DNA of 64,000 nt from Haliclystus octoradiatus (GCA_916610825.1 OU744450.1:21565838-21629837), one strand, 5' to 3'; counted from the first letter of the stretch, positions 32,201 through 44,023 are shown. The notes: a model not told the origin generated them from the sequence alone. Numbers and translations are program-made.

Positions 32201-33357
32201 CTCATTTCAATCATTACCATTTCAAGTTATTGACTTTGTGAGAGCCTGTAGCGGGCGGAATGAACGAAGTATTGATTAATACCACCACACATACATAGGC
32301 GTTGATAAGATATATATTTGTGTAATAGTTGTAGCTGGCCACCAACAGGGAGAGGATGAATGAGGGTTCATATGACCGTTGATAAACAGAGCCTCTATGA
32401 AGGTGGACCAGCTTTGCTGTTATAGGTGTTGTCGCCACGAAGGGCAGACGAGAAGAGAGTGATTACATTACAGACAAGTGATTTACATTTACAAGGTATA
32501 CGTGATTACAAACGGAAGCTTTACAGTTAACAAATGAAATACATTATGGATAAGACAATAGACATAAAACAATCCACTACAAGCCCTTGCTCATTATTTC
32601 TGCATCTACCTTAGATGCGGTCCTATACGCATTCGAACTCGCTCAATAATCCCATTTTTATTGATCCTCTTCGCATAATATCCCTATCTCATTCTCTAAT
32701 CAAACTTTCATATTTTCACATCACTTGATATCCCACCAGAGAGGGATATTATGTAAGTTCGACTGTATCTGGCAAAAATAAGAGACATAGCCCCAAAGAT
32801 AAGCGTGAGACCAACAAAATATATTCCAATTGTGACTGAGTGATTGTGTTTGCATTACCCATATTCATCCCTAACTCCCCCCTCCCCAATGGATGAGTTA
32901 TCTTATGATTTTTAGATGATAGAATTATGCGTCTAATACTGCACTTTACTCATTGCGAATGTGAGACGATGTATAGGTTGGAATGGAAAGAGTACTAAAT
33001 ATTTGGCATTTTATTTTAGTTTTTCGAATGCGCAGTCATCGTACGAAAATGCTATAAATACCAAAATATTATCTTCGTAACAATAGATAATCTATTCAAA
33101 TTTAATCCGTTGTCGACTATATAGTTTATCGAATGTTTTATTTTCCAGGTTTTATCGAGTTCCTACTTGATCGAAATCTAGAAAAAGATCGTCCATGTAA
33201 AGAAATCAAATACAACGTTGTATGTGCAATGGCTAATTCTACTATGGCCAAATTACGATTAAACCCTGAACACGTTGACGCAATTATGAATTATGTAAAC
33301 AAAGGACCATTTCATATAACAAGTCAAGCAGCTGTACATTACGAGGCTAATGAATAA
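23214..33357 (+). CDS. PSMD5: PSMD5 / S5B, 26S proteasome base-assembly chaperone (3 exons, complete)
   Basis: PSMD5 is an armadillo/HEAT-like chaperone that binds the ATPase PSMC2 and helps assemble the 19S base; it is not part of the mature proteasome. Coding exons are 23214-24048, 28600-29091 and 33149-33357. Both introns split a glycine codon after its first base (G|GT), so the frame is kept; the total is 1536 nt, 511 residues, against about 504 in human. Recognisable blocks are LLPGIIKCLGLA across junction 1 and CAGFIEFLLDRNLEKD across junction 2, with ANSTMAKLRLNPEHV near the C terminus, all collinear with vertebrate PSMD5. The donor GTTAGT at 24049 is off consensus, and the acceptors are TTTAAG and TTCCAG. 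The start ATG at 23214 is the first in frame and gives the normal N terminus. It is divergent from RAD50 with 3.46 kb between start codons. Introns of 4.55 and 4.06 kb are full of repeats. Confidence 0.95.
24072..24317. mobile_element. hAT-type MITE, older copy, just inside PSMD5 intron 1
   Basis: Inverted ends TGCCATTTATTTACAAAGTT and the inverse of CAGAGCCATCTATTTATAAG belong to the same family as 61592-61873. The left end is degraded. It begins only about 24 bp after the PSMD5 exon 1 donor. Confidence 0.7.
26046..26440. mobile_element. TTCATGAAC-rich element, degenerate copy
   Basis: Many AGTTCATGAA units and TTGAGCAATTTCACGTTCA, but the GCGAAAAACAGTTC ends are not clear. PSMD5 intron 1. 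Confidence 0.55.
28315..28490. mobile_element. pogo/Tigger-like MITE, copy 5
   Basis: CAGTCAAACCTGTTATAACG at the left with TA before it; the right end is slightly damaged (CAGGTTTCAATGGA). It lies about 110 bp before PSMD5 exon 2. Confidence 0.85.
29942..30103. mobile_element. pogo/Tigger-like MITE, copy 6
   Basis: CAGTCAAGCCTGTTATAACG ... CAGGTTTCACTG, flanked by TA. Slightly shortened interior. PSMD5 intron 2. Confidence 0.88.
30385..30490 (-). pseudogene. LINE reverse-transcriptase C-terminal remnant
   Basis: The minus strand translates to KKIVARTIKEWNTLSEELV followed by TAPSL and a stop, the pattern seen at the end of many CR1/Jockey-type LINE ORFs. Only about 35 codons remain. PSMD5 intron 2. 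Confidence 0.5.
31072..31216. repeat. palindromic hairpin, 145 bp
   Basis: GCGATTTGACAAACTGGTAG ... CATTTTGTCAAATCGC with an inner arm of ACCTACGCGCGCATGTGCCG and its inverse CGGCACATGCGCGCGTAGGT. The loop is about 25 bp. High CG content against an AT-rich background. PSMD5 intron 2. Confidence 0.85.
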
Positions 33358-33358
33358 A
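33353..33358 (+). terminator. candidate poly(A) signal overlapping the PSMD5 stop codon
   Basis: The hexamer AATAAA spans 33353-33358, so the TAA stop (33355-33357) lies inside it. A GT-rich stretch (GTGTGGTGTACAGG) follows directly, as expected downstream of a cleavage site. If used, the 3'UTR would be only about 10-30 nt. Not proven; a later signal may be used. Confidence 0.4.
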
Positions 33359-35142
33359 AGTGTGGTGTACAGGGGTCTACAAAATATATGTGTGCCTGCG
33401 ACCAAGTTTTCCCCTACAAAGTGCCTGCAAGCTGTTTTGGTTACTGACTCATGAAAGAACATTATGTTAGTGAGAATAACATTGATTGAAGCATGCATAG
33501 AATTCGTAACAGTTACTTATTCAGAAAAGTCTACAATAGTCACTCCAAATTCAGAAATTTGTGTAGTCCATATAGCTGTGCCTGCAGTTATTCTATTGTT
33601 CAGGAAATGTGCCTGCGACCGGCGGTCCCAGCGGTCCCCATTTTATTGAGCCCTGGTGGTGTATATTGTTTTTTTCATATAGAAAAATTGTAAGTTTGAA
33701 AATCTTATAGATGTTAGAGTATTCTGAGGATTGCATTTGCCCTCTTGAAAGTCAATATAGAAATAGCAAGATATTTACCACCTTTGCAACATGAATCGAT
33801 CTATTTTGCTCTCTGAGTAACCTGGCTGATATTTCATGAGCTTCATTGTTAATCACGCATAATTACTGGAAACAATACTCAACTTAGCACATGCTCAGCA
33901 TGCACACCTCTTGGACTGCATATGTCTGTGGCCCGGATCGGAAGCAGAGACCTCAACCCTCCCGATCTCGTCGGGAGTCTCCCTATTTCGAGACTATTCT
34001 CCCGCTCTCCCGATTTCGGCAAAATCCTCCCGCTAATTCGATGTTATGCTCATTATTCTAAATAATAAATTAATTTACAAGTTATAACATATTTTGTTCA
34101 ATAACAATAAACTTTTCGGCTCTGAAATGACGAAAAACAGCCATGATAAACATTGTAATAATTGCACCTTCGTAAAATCGCGAGTAAAAATGTTCAAATG
34201 TGACTTTCGCTTTAAAATTGTTAAGGAGGCTACATTAAAATGGGCATATTTTTCCGTGGAAATGAGATTTCATGTTAACAGACTGTATGCAGAATGTCTA
34301 TTTTCAATTTCTTTTATCAAAATATACTCTCAAGTTGTCAGGAGAGGCCTTCAGGCACATTATAATTGCGAAAAATTTTCGGAGGAGCATGCCCTCAGAC
34401 CCCCTAGAAGGAAGCACCCCATTCGGGGTGCCTTCACAAAAACCTCCCTATATTTCGTCAAACAAGGTTGAGGTCTCTGCGGAAGTGAAAACTAGACTTT
34501 GAGGAGGCGTTCAAATGCACTGTTATCTTTCGTTTCTCCTACAATCATAGCTTTTCTAAAGTGGTCTGATGTTTCAAATCATCAGTGCGTTCATTTAGCG
34601 TGGGATGCATATTTTGTAGTTGAGGGGTCAATGAGAAATCAAAGTTTCTTTTATCGTTTATCTGATCTTTAAGAATGTTTTTAGAGATTATAATTTTCAT
34701 TCAAATTTTGTGATTGGAACAATGCTTTCCTCGAAACCAATTTTTTCGTGGATTTGTATGCATTATGTTGTATTGATTAATTCTAAAGCGCTTTTGTCTC
34801 GTAAAAAAGTCGTAATCGTATCATGTACTTGAATTAGGCTGGTCCAAAGGGCTTGCCCAGCAAAATGAGATGATTTTCTATAGTATTCATATATTGTTCA
34901 CAGCCACGATGGAAAATGAAATCTCATTGGTTGGACAGCTTGTCACAAAGCAAGACATACGGACGGATTAATTTTCTTGCTGCACGCAGTTTGATCCCTG
35001 TTGACGAAAAATTTTGTATGCGTGTGTGTATATATAAGCATAGTTTATAAATAAATGAATAAATATATAAATAGATTTATTATTTGTCTTTACTGAATGT
35101 AATAGTGCTCAATATGCTATACAGTAGCGCGTGTAATATATA

Positions 35143-35229
35143 GTTTCACGCCTAAGCGATCATCAGGCAATTTATTAAGGCGAAAGTTTCCCTTTAATAA
35201 ATTGCTTGATGATCGCTTATGCGTGAAAA
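35143..35229. repeat. GCGATCATCAGGCAATT hairpin, copy 1
   Basis: GTTTCACGCCTAAGCGATCA TCAGGCAATTTATTAA, then its near-perfect inverse TTAATAAATTGCTTGATGAT CGCTTATGCGTGAAA, loop about 14 bp. A related weaker hairpin with TATAGCAATTATCAGGCAAG follows at 35350-35419. Confidence 0.85.
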
Positions 35230-35549
35230 GATAAGTAGCAAAATGAATGTTTAATTTTTGACTATTTTCAACTATAACCATAGTTTATATATGATTAATA
35301 GCATAGAAATAGAAAGGATTCAGAGACACACATTCTTATACTATCACTGTTTCATGTTTTTATAGCAATTATCAGGCAAGAAAGATTGCTGTCTGGTGGT
35401 TGCTATAAAAGCATGAAACATAAAATACCAGTTTATAATAATGTGGGTTCTCTGTCCTCTGACTCCTTTCTATTGAGTCTATTATTATTATATAGGCCCA
35501 CAGCTCTGTCATAAATAACATATATAATAATAATATAAATAGAGGAGTC

Positions 35550-35795
35550 AAAGACTACACATTTTGTTACTGTAACTTGAAGTTTCACGCTTTATTGCGA
35601 TCATCAGACAGTTAAAACTTCAAAGACTACACATTTTGTTACTGTAACTTGAAGTTTCACGCTTTATTGCGATCATCAGACAGTTAAAACTAAGTTTTAA
35701 CAGTTAAAGTTTTAACTGTCTGATGATCGCAATAAAGCGTGAAACTTCAAGTTACAGTAACAAAATGTGTAGTCTTTGACTCCTCTATTTATATT
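35550..35795. repeat. GCGATCATCAG hairpin, copy 2, with duplicated left arm
   Basis: The ~70-bp arm (CAAAGACTACACATTTTGTT ... GCGATCATCAGACAGTTAAA) occurs twice in direct orientation (35550-35618, 35621-35689) and once inverted (35711-35787). Confidence 0.9.
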
Positions 35796-36583
35796 TACAG
35801 CTCTGTCAACAGACATTGAGCACTGTTTTACTGCTATTGGATAATATTTATTATTATTATAATAATAATATATATAATAATGTGGGTTCACAGCTTTGTC
35901 ATATGACATTTAAGCATAATTAGCTATATTCTTTGCTATGGTAACATTTAATAATATAATTGGATTATATATTACTGTATGAAAATATATCATATTATCT
36001 AAACCATGGTGCAACGCTCACGTTGTATATCGAAAATACTTTAAGTTTATGCGACTATGTTCTGATAATTAGATCCTGGACAATTACATGCATGTTTCAA
36101 ACGCAAGGACATTAAATGGCATGGGCTTGTTTATAAACGTTGCTAAGTATTTTAACTACGTTGTGATTTATAATTTTACTTCATTTACGCGATCAAATTG
36201 GAAGTTTATCTATGTCGTAAACGTGTCATTAAACTAATTGAAATGTTACTCGTGCTTGATGGACTTGATGGTTTCTGTTGAATTTTGATTTTAAAATTTA
36301 TCAAACAGGAATTATTATTGTTTCTAATTTTATTCAATTATCATTTAACGAGGACATTAAGGACAATAGATGAATAAAGAACAACGTGATAAAAGATTCA
36401 AAACAATTTCGGTTAGTTTATCTTGTATCACGGAACAAATTTGTTCCGTGATCTTATTTTAATTCGTGTGAAAATTCAAAACCTTGACACGCATAATCCC
36501 TTATAATTCCTATATTTATATACATTATTTACAATATGATTTTTATAGATGATAAATGTTGACGTATAGTAATCCGGCTAATA

Positions 36584-37207
36584 TCAACAATCGACCTCTT
36601 TGATATCACCTTTAAAAAATCCTTTTGCCTTTGTAAGCTTTCCTTTAATTGCTGCAGACGTACTTGTTTTTCTTGATTTCGTATAGATCTGATCTTTTAA
36701 ACATTTCCATATTGGTTCAATTTCATTATTTAATTTTGCTGAACATTTCACATACCGATATAAATTATTATTAATATCTATAGTATCTTTATACTCTGGT
36801 ATAACATGGTATGTATCTAAGTCTGTTTTGGTTGCAACAATAACCACAGGTAAACGTTTATCTGTTCCTTTCTTATGTAATGGTAATTCTTTTTCTAATT
36901 CTTTAATTTCCTCTAATGAAGATGGTTTATCCAATGAGTAGACCAATACAATCGCATCTGAATTTATCATTGCAACTCTTCTCATTGCTGGGAATTCATA
37001 ACTCCCTGATGTATCAATTAAATGGGCATTAATACACACTCCATCAACATCGGCAGTTGTTTGGTATGCGTCCTGTACTGTGGGGATGTGTTCTTCCAGA
37101 AAATTCTCTTTTAATAATCGCCGAACAAGACATGTCTTCCCAACACCTCCTGCGCCAAGTATTGCAATTTCAATGCGACATGTAACCGAAGTCTTACGAT
37201 GTTTCAT
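36584..37207 (-). CDS. atypical Ras-family small GTPase, DIRAS/RASD-like, intronless
   Basis: A 207-residue single-exon ORF with a complete small G-protein fold. P-loop GAGGVGKT is at 18-25, and switch I HIPTVQDAY has the Mg-coordinating Thr43. Switch II reads DTSGSYEFPAMRR (65-77), so the catalytic Gln61 of Ras is replaced by Ser69, as in the DIRAS group; FPAMRR also resembles RASD/Rhes. The guanine-specificity motif is ATKTD instead of NKxD (Asn to Thr at 126), while CSAK (155-158) is normal. The tail is basic (GKLTKAKGFFKG) but ends EVDC, so there is no CAAX prenylation box. It probably acts as a membrane-associated signalling GTPase with slow hydrolysis; this is inferred from the family. 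Intronless structure could reflect retroposition. The start at 37207 leaves only 11 residues before the first beta strand, typical for the family. No close neighbours on either side. Confidence 0.87.
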   Translation of the reverse strand: MKHRKTSVTCRIEIAILGAGGVGKTCLVRRLLKENFLEEHIPTVQDAYQTTADVDGVCINAHLIDTSGSYEFPAMRRVAMINSDAIVLVYSLDKPSSLEEIKELEKELPLHKKGTDKRLPVVIVATKTDLDTYHVIPEYKDTIDINNNLYRYVKCSAKLNNEIEPIWKCLKDQIYTKSRKTSTSAAIKGKLTKAKGFFKGDIKEVDC

Positions 37208-40200
37208 ATTAAATAGTTTTATTATTTATATCTTTATATATCTCTGTTCCTCTGCTCTGTCAGATCGTGACTGAAACGCCTGTTGACTGACTTTCACTCG
37301 TTGCTTTTATTGGCTCTAAATCTATTGTTCAGACAAATCACCGCCCGGACAATGGGCGATTGTTAGCGGCTCAATATAAGCATGATATAAGCCAGTCGCG
37401 ACTCGAAAGTAATGGAATGCTGAAGCAGTAATGCGGAAAACTGTAAATAATAGACAGTATTATAGAAATTGTTCTCTTTGTGGGCGCACGGGAGTATTGG
37501 GAAAGAATTGGATGTATATGCATATATACATATATAGCTTTCAATGATGTCCCGCTTAAATAATTGAGTAAGAGTTTTCACACCCATTCTCGGGCGGTAA
37601 TACTATAGTCTACTTTACTATATACGTTAAACGTTATAAAGGTTGGTGTCTTTGGTATTGCCAATAGGCCAATTCAATGACGAAGATATGGATTAAGTCT
37701 GACGTATTCATTATTATGATCATGGCTATTATATGTGGTCAACATATTAATTTTAAAGTTGTTTAGTTCATAATTAAAAGTGATGCTTAATTATGATTTG
37801 AACATTGAAAAGTTTAATCTCCGTGTATTAATTATTATCGTACGTTACACTTTCTTTGACTTTGTTTATATCTTGTGTGACTGTATGTACTGTATTGTAA
37901 AATCGTATATAGATACAGTATATTCTTGCATTGTATAACAAATTAAATTATGCAAATTTACGCACGCTTGCCTTTGATAACAAAGTACTGTTCTCAAATT
38001 TTAAACTTGTTGTATACGAGCTTCTCGTCTATACAATTTCCTATGCTCTTTCTACTGGCGACTTGGTCTAATATTTTTCACTGTAAAATTCTATTTTGAT
38101 CACGGGCGCATTTTATTCATATTAGAGTATATATATATATATATATATTGGTGGTGTCCGACAACTTCTGGAATATCAAATCACAACAAAGAATAATGGA
38201 CATGGCTGCTAATTTTGCGGTCAAACTTCTCTTAATATCGATGAAGGAAAAATTCAGGCATGAATAGTTCCTCTGATCAGCGGACTTCCTACTTTTTATC
38301 AACTCCAAAACCAAGATATCTAGCTACTGTATTGCTTTAATATGTTTTCAAGGGTTTTCCACCCTTTTTACTTTAATATTCTCATGCATAAAAAATGTTG
38401 GTAAAGAGTTGTTATATAATAGTTAAACTTTCGAAATCAGGTTTACATGTTTATGTTACTGCTCAATCTGCTCTTCAAGTTTCAACAAGGGAAATAAATA
38501 GACATGATCATCAAAACGGCATTTGATCCATAATCTTATAAGTATAGATAGCTTATATAGGTAGTAGTATAGACAGTCACATTATTATAGGAATGTGCCG
38601 TCCCTCTTCCGCCTTACATATTTGCTACACAAAGAACGCCACAAATCACGGTCAGACATAGCTGACAAAGAAACTTGTAAATAAGACAATTCACGATACA
38701 AAACATTATGAAGAGATACTACTTTCCCATAGCCCTGTCGAAACATCTCAATCGGTTGCCAGTGAAGGATGTCATGCAGCGATTGAAGGGCATACGTGTT
38801 TGACTATAGCTATACGTCTATAGCTTTATAGTGCATCACTTCACAAGTTCACATGCGTAAATAGGTTTATATGGGAGCGAGTATGAGCTATTGCAGCACA
38901 AAATCTTCATTAAAGTATGTACTTTAAGGTGACGGCCTTATAAATGTTATATTACCGTCTGTATTGCCATATTCAGGTACACAATATAATGATCTAACCC
39001 AACAAGTGAAGTTGTCAATATCACGTAGATGCTTTCTTTTTATAAATATGATATCATTCTACAGACAGTAAATTTCGGTTATATTAAGCAACCTGATAAC
39101 TATTCATATATAATTATATTTTTATAATCACAAATTTGTGATAAAGTGTGTTCGTGTAGCAACGCATTAGCACATGATTTATGGTATTTTATGTATAGTT
39201 TTATCTACTAGGATGTCCGCAATCCACAATTAAATAATTACCTTTGCTATTCATAACAATAATGTTATTAGCGATCGGTGCGTTGTCGGCTCAGATTCGT
39301 ATCCGTTATGTAGTTTTCTAGAAACAATCGTTATTCTTATCGCCAACGCGTGATTGTATCGATATTGCTTAGCTTTTATTCTTACTCTGTATGCTGGCTG
39401 TACCGAACAATATATCTTCGCATCCTGTTTTTTGAACAAATACTGGCGAATATGGAGCGACTATGAAACGAGCACTTTCGAAGAAGACCGACGCCGAGCT
39501 ACATGAATATATAGTAGTAATATCAAGGTACTTGCGTTGTCTTTGCTGTTTCAATGGTGCTCGATGCCATAAATGCAGAGCTGTTTAATAATTAATAAAC
39601 GAAAAAATCAGACATTCACATTTGCTACTATTAGTTTCACACCAAGGCGATCATCAGGCAATTCAATCTGTTTAATCAATTTAATCAATTTAATTTTGGC
39701 AGCGGGTTTGGCAGATTAAATTGCCTGATGATCGCCTTGGCGTGAAACTAATAGTAGCAAATATGAATGTCTGATTTTTTCGTTTATTAATTATTGAAAC
39801 AGCAAAGACAACATAAGTACCTTGATATTACTATATATATAATGCATAATTTTAATAGTTTTGTAAATGTAATTTCCTGATTTCTTGACTGCGATAATTG
39901 TGCTTAACTTTCTATCCTACGAAATTCTGAATATTTTAAAATAATAATTTATCTTTATGTGATTGTTCAGAATCAAAGTTTTGGATACTTGATAAATATC
40001 AATCCTGCAAAGGAGATGTTGGACACATCCTATAGTATTATTCTAGTTCTATATTATATTATGATATATTTTTGTAAAGTATGGGCTCCATTCAGGAGTG
40101 GCCGATAATTTCAAATGCTATACACGCTGAATGCGAGGCTCATTTTCCTGACGTCAATAAATCCGCAACTACAATGCCTATTGAGTACCCCCTCTGGGTT

Positions 40201-41116
40201 TCTGAATATTATCGTAAGATGCAGATTTACAAATCATACGACGTCAAGTTATAATGGTAACAACAATTAAAAGCTTTTAACAATCAGGGTAAATGAAGGC
40301 ATGCATTCATTGAGGTATAGGTATTATGAATAGACATGGTATTATGTAATGGTGTTGGGTGGGCCTATTGACTTTATTGTCGTGTTTAGATTGACATTCA
40401 AGTCTTGGCAGCTAGATTACATTTTAAACAGAACGTTTTCAAATCAAATTCAATGGACATACCCAGATTTGAAGAATAGAATTACGAGAAAAGGAATTAC
40501 TAATCTTAAATTCATCTATATAGATACTTGTAGATCGTAGACCCTAAATAGTCTTGTGTTTTTCGGCTATGCCTCATTCTTGTTTCCAATAGATCTATTT
40601 CTGCCCTGTTCTATCTAATAACATTGAGATTTGAGTTTCATACATTGGATGTGTATAGAGTTGAAATATGCCAACCAAACAAAAATATTATAAGAGAAAT
40701 TGCTGCTCATTGTGTCTTATGCAGCCTGCGTACCAGCTCAAGGTTTTTTTGAAACCAAGCTTAAAACTGGCCTGCCAGCCAGACTTTCAGCGATCTGATT
40801 GAAAACTGGCTTGAAAATTTAGCATTTGGCTTTTCATCAAAATGTGACCTGTTCTGGCCTTTTTCTGGATTTTCAGATTTTTTCCCTAAATAACTAACAT
40901 TTCAGAAAACATTTGAGGAATTACGTAAATCTCGGCAACTGCGGAAAGCGTGCGAAAAGAGGATGAGAAAAAAGCAGAACAAAAAAATTGCCACTCCCTA
41001 CAATTTTGAGGTCGATCAATTATTGTTGTAAATTTGATCGCAATATTTAATTGTTGGGTCGTTGGAATTGAAAAACAGGGCTACCCAAGACAGGACACAA
41101 TTCCGGTATTGTCTAT
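37208..41116. other. intergenic region, left part
   Basis: Apart from the hairpin at 39512-39835 and a short AT run near 38130, I see no gene, RNA or mobile element that I can support. Confidence 0.6.
39512..39835. repeat. GCGATCATCAGGCAATT hairpin, copy 3, long arms
   Basis: Arms of about 130 bp run from TAGTAGTAATATCAAGGTAC and its inverse to CAAGGCGATCATCAGGCAAT and its inverse around a ~50-bp loop. The left arm has about 32 bp (TGGTGCTCGATGCCATAAAT ...) absent from the right arm. Confidence 0.9.
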
Positions 41117-42292
41117 GAAGCGGAATCGGGGTCATAATTCCGACCGTTCGTGCCGTCGTTGAATTTCCGCGTCGTCGTTGAATTTCATTCCATGTTTCTA
41201 TTCCGTCGTCATCTGCGCTGCCATCTGCGCATCAATTTGAAAACATCACAAAGAATAAATTTCAGGGCCCTTTAGGTCAAATTTTAAATGGCTTTAGTTT
41301 AACGGGATAATTTCTGGAAAATACAATGATCATTTAGTTTTATAAGATTTATAAGAGGTCTGGATTGTAAAATATTCAAGCTTATATTGATATGGAAAAC
41401 GATGACATTAATGTTTGCAGTTTATTATTGAGAAACATATAATTTATTATCGGAACATGTGATTGAAGGCTGACAGACAGACTCGGAAAAAGCAAAATCA
41501 AAATCCATGAAATATAGAAGCAGCAGACGCATATTCAAAATATTGGAAATTTTGTAGTCTTGCAGTAGTGGGACATTTTCATTCTGATCAATGACATCAA
41601 TCAGATTGTCCTAGATTCTTAGATTTTCCGAAGAAAAGTATTCGAGACAACGTTTAAAAACAAAATACAAGTACTTCACATGGTGTTAGGGTGCATCGGT
41701 GTTATCAGTATTTCATGGATTTTGATGTTGCATTTTCGGAGTCTGCCTCCAGTTACATTTTCCTATATAATAGCTATAATAATGATAGCTATGGATCTTT
41801 CTCAATTAATGACATAAATGATATTAATAAATTAATAAACTGCAAACATTTCCATTGTTTTTCTGTCATATAAGCGTGAGTATTCCACAATCCAGACCTC
41901 TGATAGAATTTGTAACAACTATTTTAACGAACAATAAAGTAAGCAATGAATGCTAAGCCTGAATCTGACAGTAATTAAAATCCAGTGTAGATAACATCAA
42001 ACATAAATCGAAAACTTTCCTCTTGGTAATAAAACACCTTGGTCAAAAGTGAGAGACAGTTTGATAGTTGCGCAGAAGGTGACGCAGATGACGGAATGAA
42101 GTTCAACAACGAAGCAAGATCCAACGACGACTCCGCAGCTCAGAATATTGACCCCGATTCCGCGCGAAATTAATTGCGCAGATGGCAGCGCAGATGACGA
42201 CGAAATGGGAACACGGAATGAAATTCAACGACGACACGGGAATCCAACGACGGCACGAACGTTCGGAATTATGACCCCGATTCCGCTTCATA
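41117..42292. mobile_element. fold-back element, 1.2 kb
   Basis: Outer arms ATTGTCTATGAAGCGGAATC GGGGTCATAATTCCG and the inverse end at 42292; inner arm pairs include AGGTCTGGATTGT (41359) with ACAATCCAGACCT (41889) and AATGTTTGCAGTTTATT (41410) with AATAAACTGCAAACATT (41832). GC-rich arm blocks CAGCGCAGATGACGACG and the inverse. No transposase ORF. Confidence 0.8.
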
Positions 42293-42337
42293 ATTGTCTG
42301 CGGTGGACCTTTCATGGTCGTTGCGCCGAAAGTCCGG

Positions 42338-42450
42338 TGTCTGTAACTTGCGTGCGTGCGTGCATGCTGCCTGCGTTACAGGAAGTACGCCATAATCTAT
42401 CACGTTTTTGACTACGACGTTCGCTCACACAAGTTACAGACACCGCCAAA
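42338..42450. repeat. short inverted repeat next to fold-back element
   Basis: GGTGTCTGTAACTTG and CAAGTTACAGACACC bracket about 80 bp. Flanking GTCCGTTGCGCCGAAAGG units repeat two to three times. Confidence 0.6.
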
Positions 42451-44023
42451 AGTCCGTTGCGCCGAAAGGTCGTTGAGCCCAAAGTCCGTTGCGCTGAAAA
42501 CGTTATAAGCCGCAACACCTATAGGCCACAAATATTATATATTTACAAACAGACAGTATTATTACTATAAGAAGATTATTTGAGCCATTTCAAGCATAGT
42601 TACGCAATACTCGCCATTTGGCCTTATCTGGCTCTTTCTGGTCAGCGGTCTGGCCTTTTGCCTTTTGCCTCGATTTGATTCTATTAAATAACCCTAAATG
42701 AAACATGGCTCCTAAAACTGTAAAAAAACAACTAGCTTCAAAATATTTGATCTATGACAAAATACAGAAAATATAACTTTCCGATAACAATCCAATAAAT
42801 ATCTCCATTATGGCAACGACATTTAGCTCAGGATGTTTGACATTTATTGAAAAGCATGGTAAAGGAGTTATGGTCGTGCAGCATGTAAAATAAAAACACA
42901 ATGAAAGACTACGCTGTTTCAAGGAAACCAAAACTTTAACTAACAATAAGTACATTAAATTCCTAGAGAACTATTGCACAATTTTTATTCCAGACGTTTT
43001 TGCATATGTCTTTCTTATTCTTTATTCAACACAGGGTCCGACAAAAGTGGGGATACTGGGATCCTAGATCCCGGAAGGCTAGACAGAATTCAGAAGATTG
43101 AATTGAAATTGAATTTCCAATAGAGAATTCCTGAATTGAATATTCGCCGTCGAATGAGATTCCAACGTTTGTTTTACTTTAAAAAAGGATTACCACACGC
43201 TTGCAAATGTTTGTACAGTATTCATATTTACTAAACTCGAAAGTTGGGAAAAACTCGTGAATATAAAGTTGGCAAGTGTGTGCAAAAGGCAAGAACACAG
43301 AATCGTCACTTTCAATGCATTTTGGAGGGGTAATGATCGTGCAAAGCAAAAATACAAGAATAATACAACTAGAAAATGTTTCGCTTTCCAAAGAAAGCAA
43401 ACTACCAGTATTCGGGACTTTATACACTCCAATTACACTCTAAATTTGGTATGAAAAGATCAAGTTGCACACGCAACGTTCCCCGCTCGGTATTCTCCTT
43501 TCCAAATGGGCAAACTTGGCCAACGACCACTGCGAGCTTAAATTGAAATAGACTCTTGGCTTTTTTCAACAATCTCGTTTTGAAACGGTATATGCATGCT
43601 AGTCAACTAATTAGAGAACTGTATGCGACTGCCGCTTAAAACCAGAAGAAAGTGTGAGGGTGTGTGTCGTATGACAAGTATTGGTAAAGACATCTATATA
43701 TACAAATAGAGCATAAATCGCAGTGCCTGTCTGAATGTTTGTCCTCTTTTCACGCATTTATTATCTTATGAAGCGTGACGATACTTAGTTCAAAATGATA
43801 GTAATAGTCCAAACAGCGAGCTAGGCTAATAATTTCTTCCATATTCCCTTTGCATAAAAAGATATCAAGAATTATCAACAAAAATATCTGATATTTGCAG
43901 CCTTAGCTTGATCCTTTTGTTGAATGGGTAATACACCGTTGTCATGTTTGTTGTCATGTCGATGCTTTGTTTGAATAGCGCCGCTATTGTTTTAGCTTAA
44001 ATAAGCGATCAGTCCCATTAGTA

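Larger units (their letters stand above)
33358..36583. other. PSMD5 to GTPase intergenic region
   Basis: No gene. Holds a CCTGCGACC-containing repeat (33390-33640), a repeat with AAAAATTTTCGGAGGAGCAT (34370-34480) and the hairpin cluster at 35143-35795. Confidence 0.65.

Noticed and set aside
35143..35795. CRISPR-like array
   Set aside because: Repeats are few, inverted rather than directly spaced, and the genome is clearly eukaryotic.
42103..42518. Overlapping ORFs on both strands
   Set aside because: They coincide with GC-rich arms of a fold-back element; open frames there are a composition effect.
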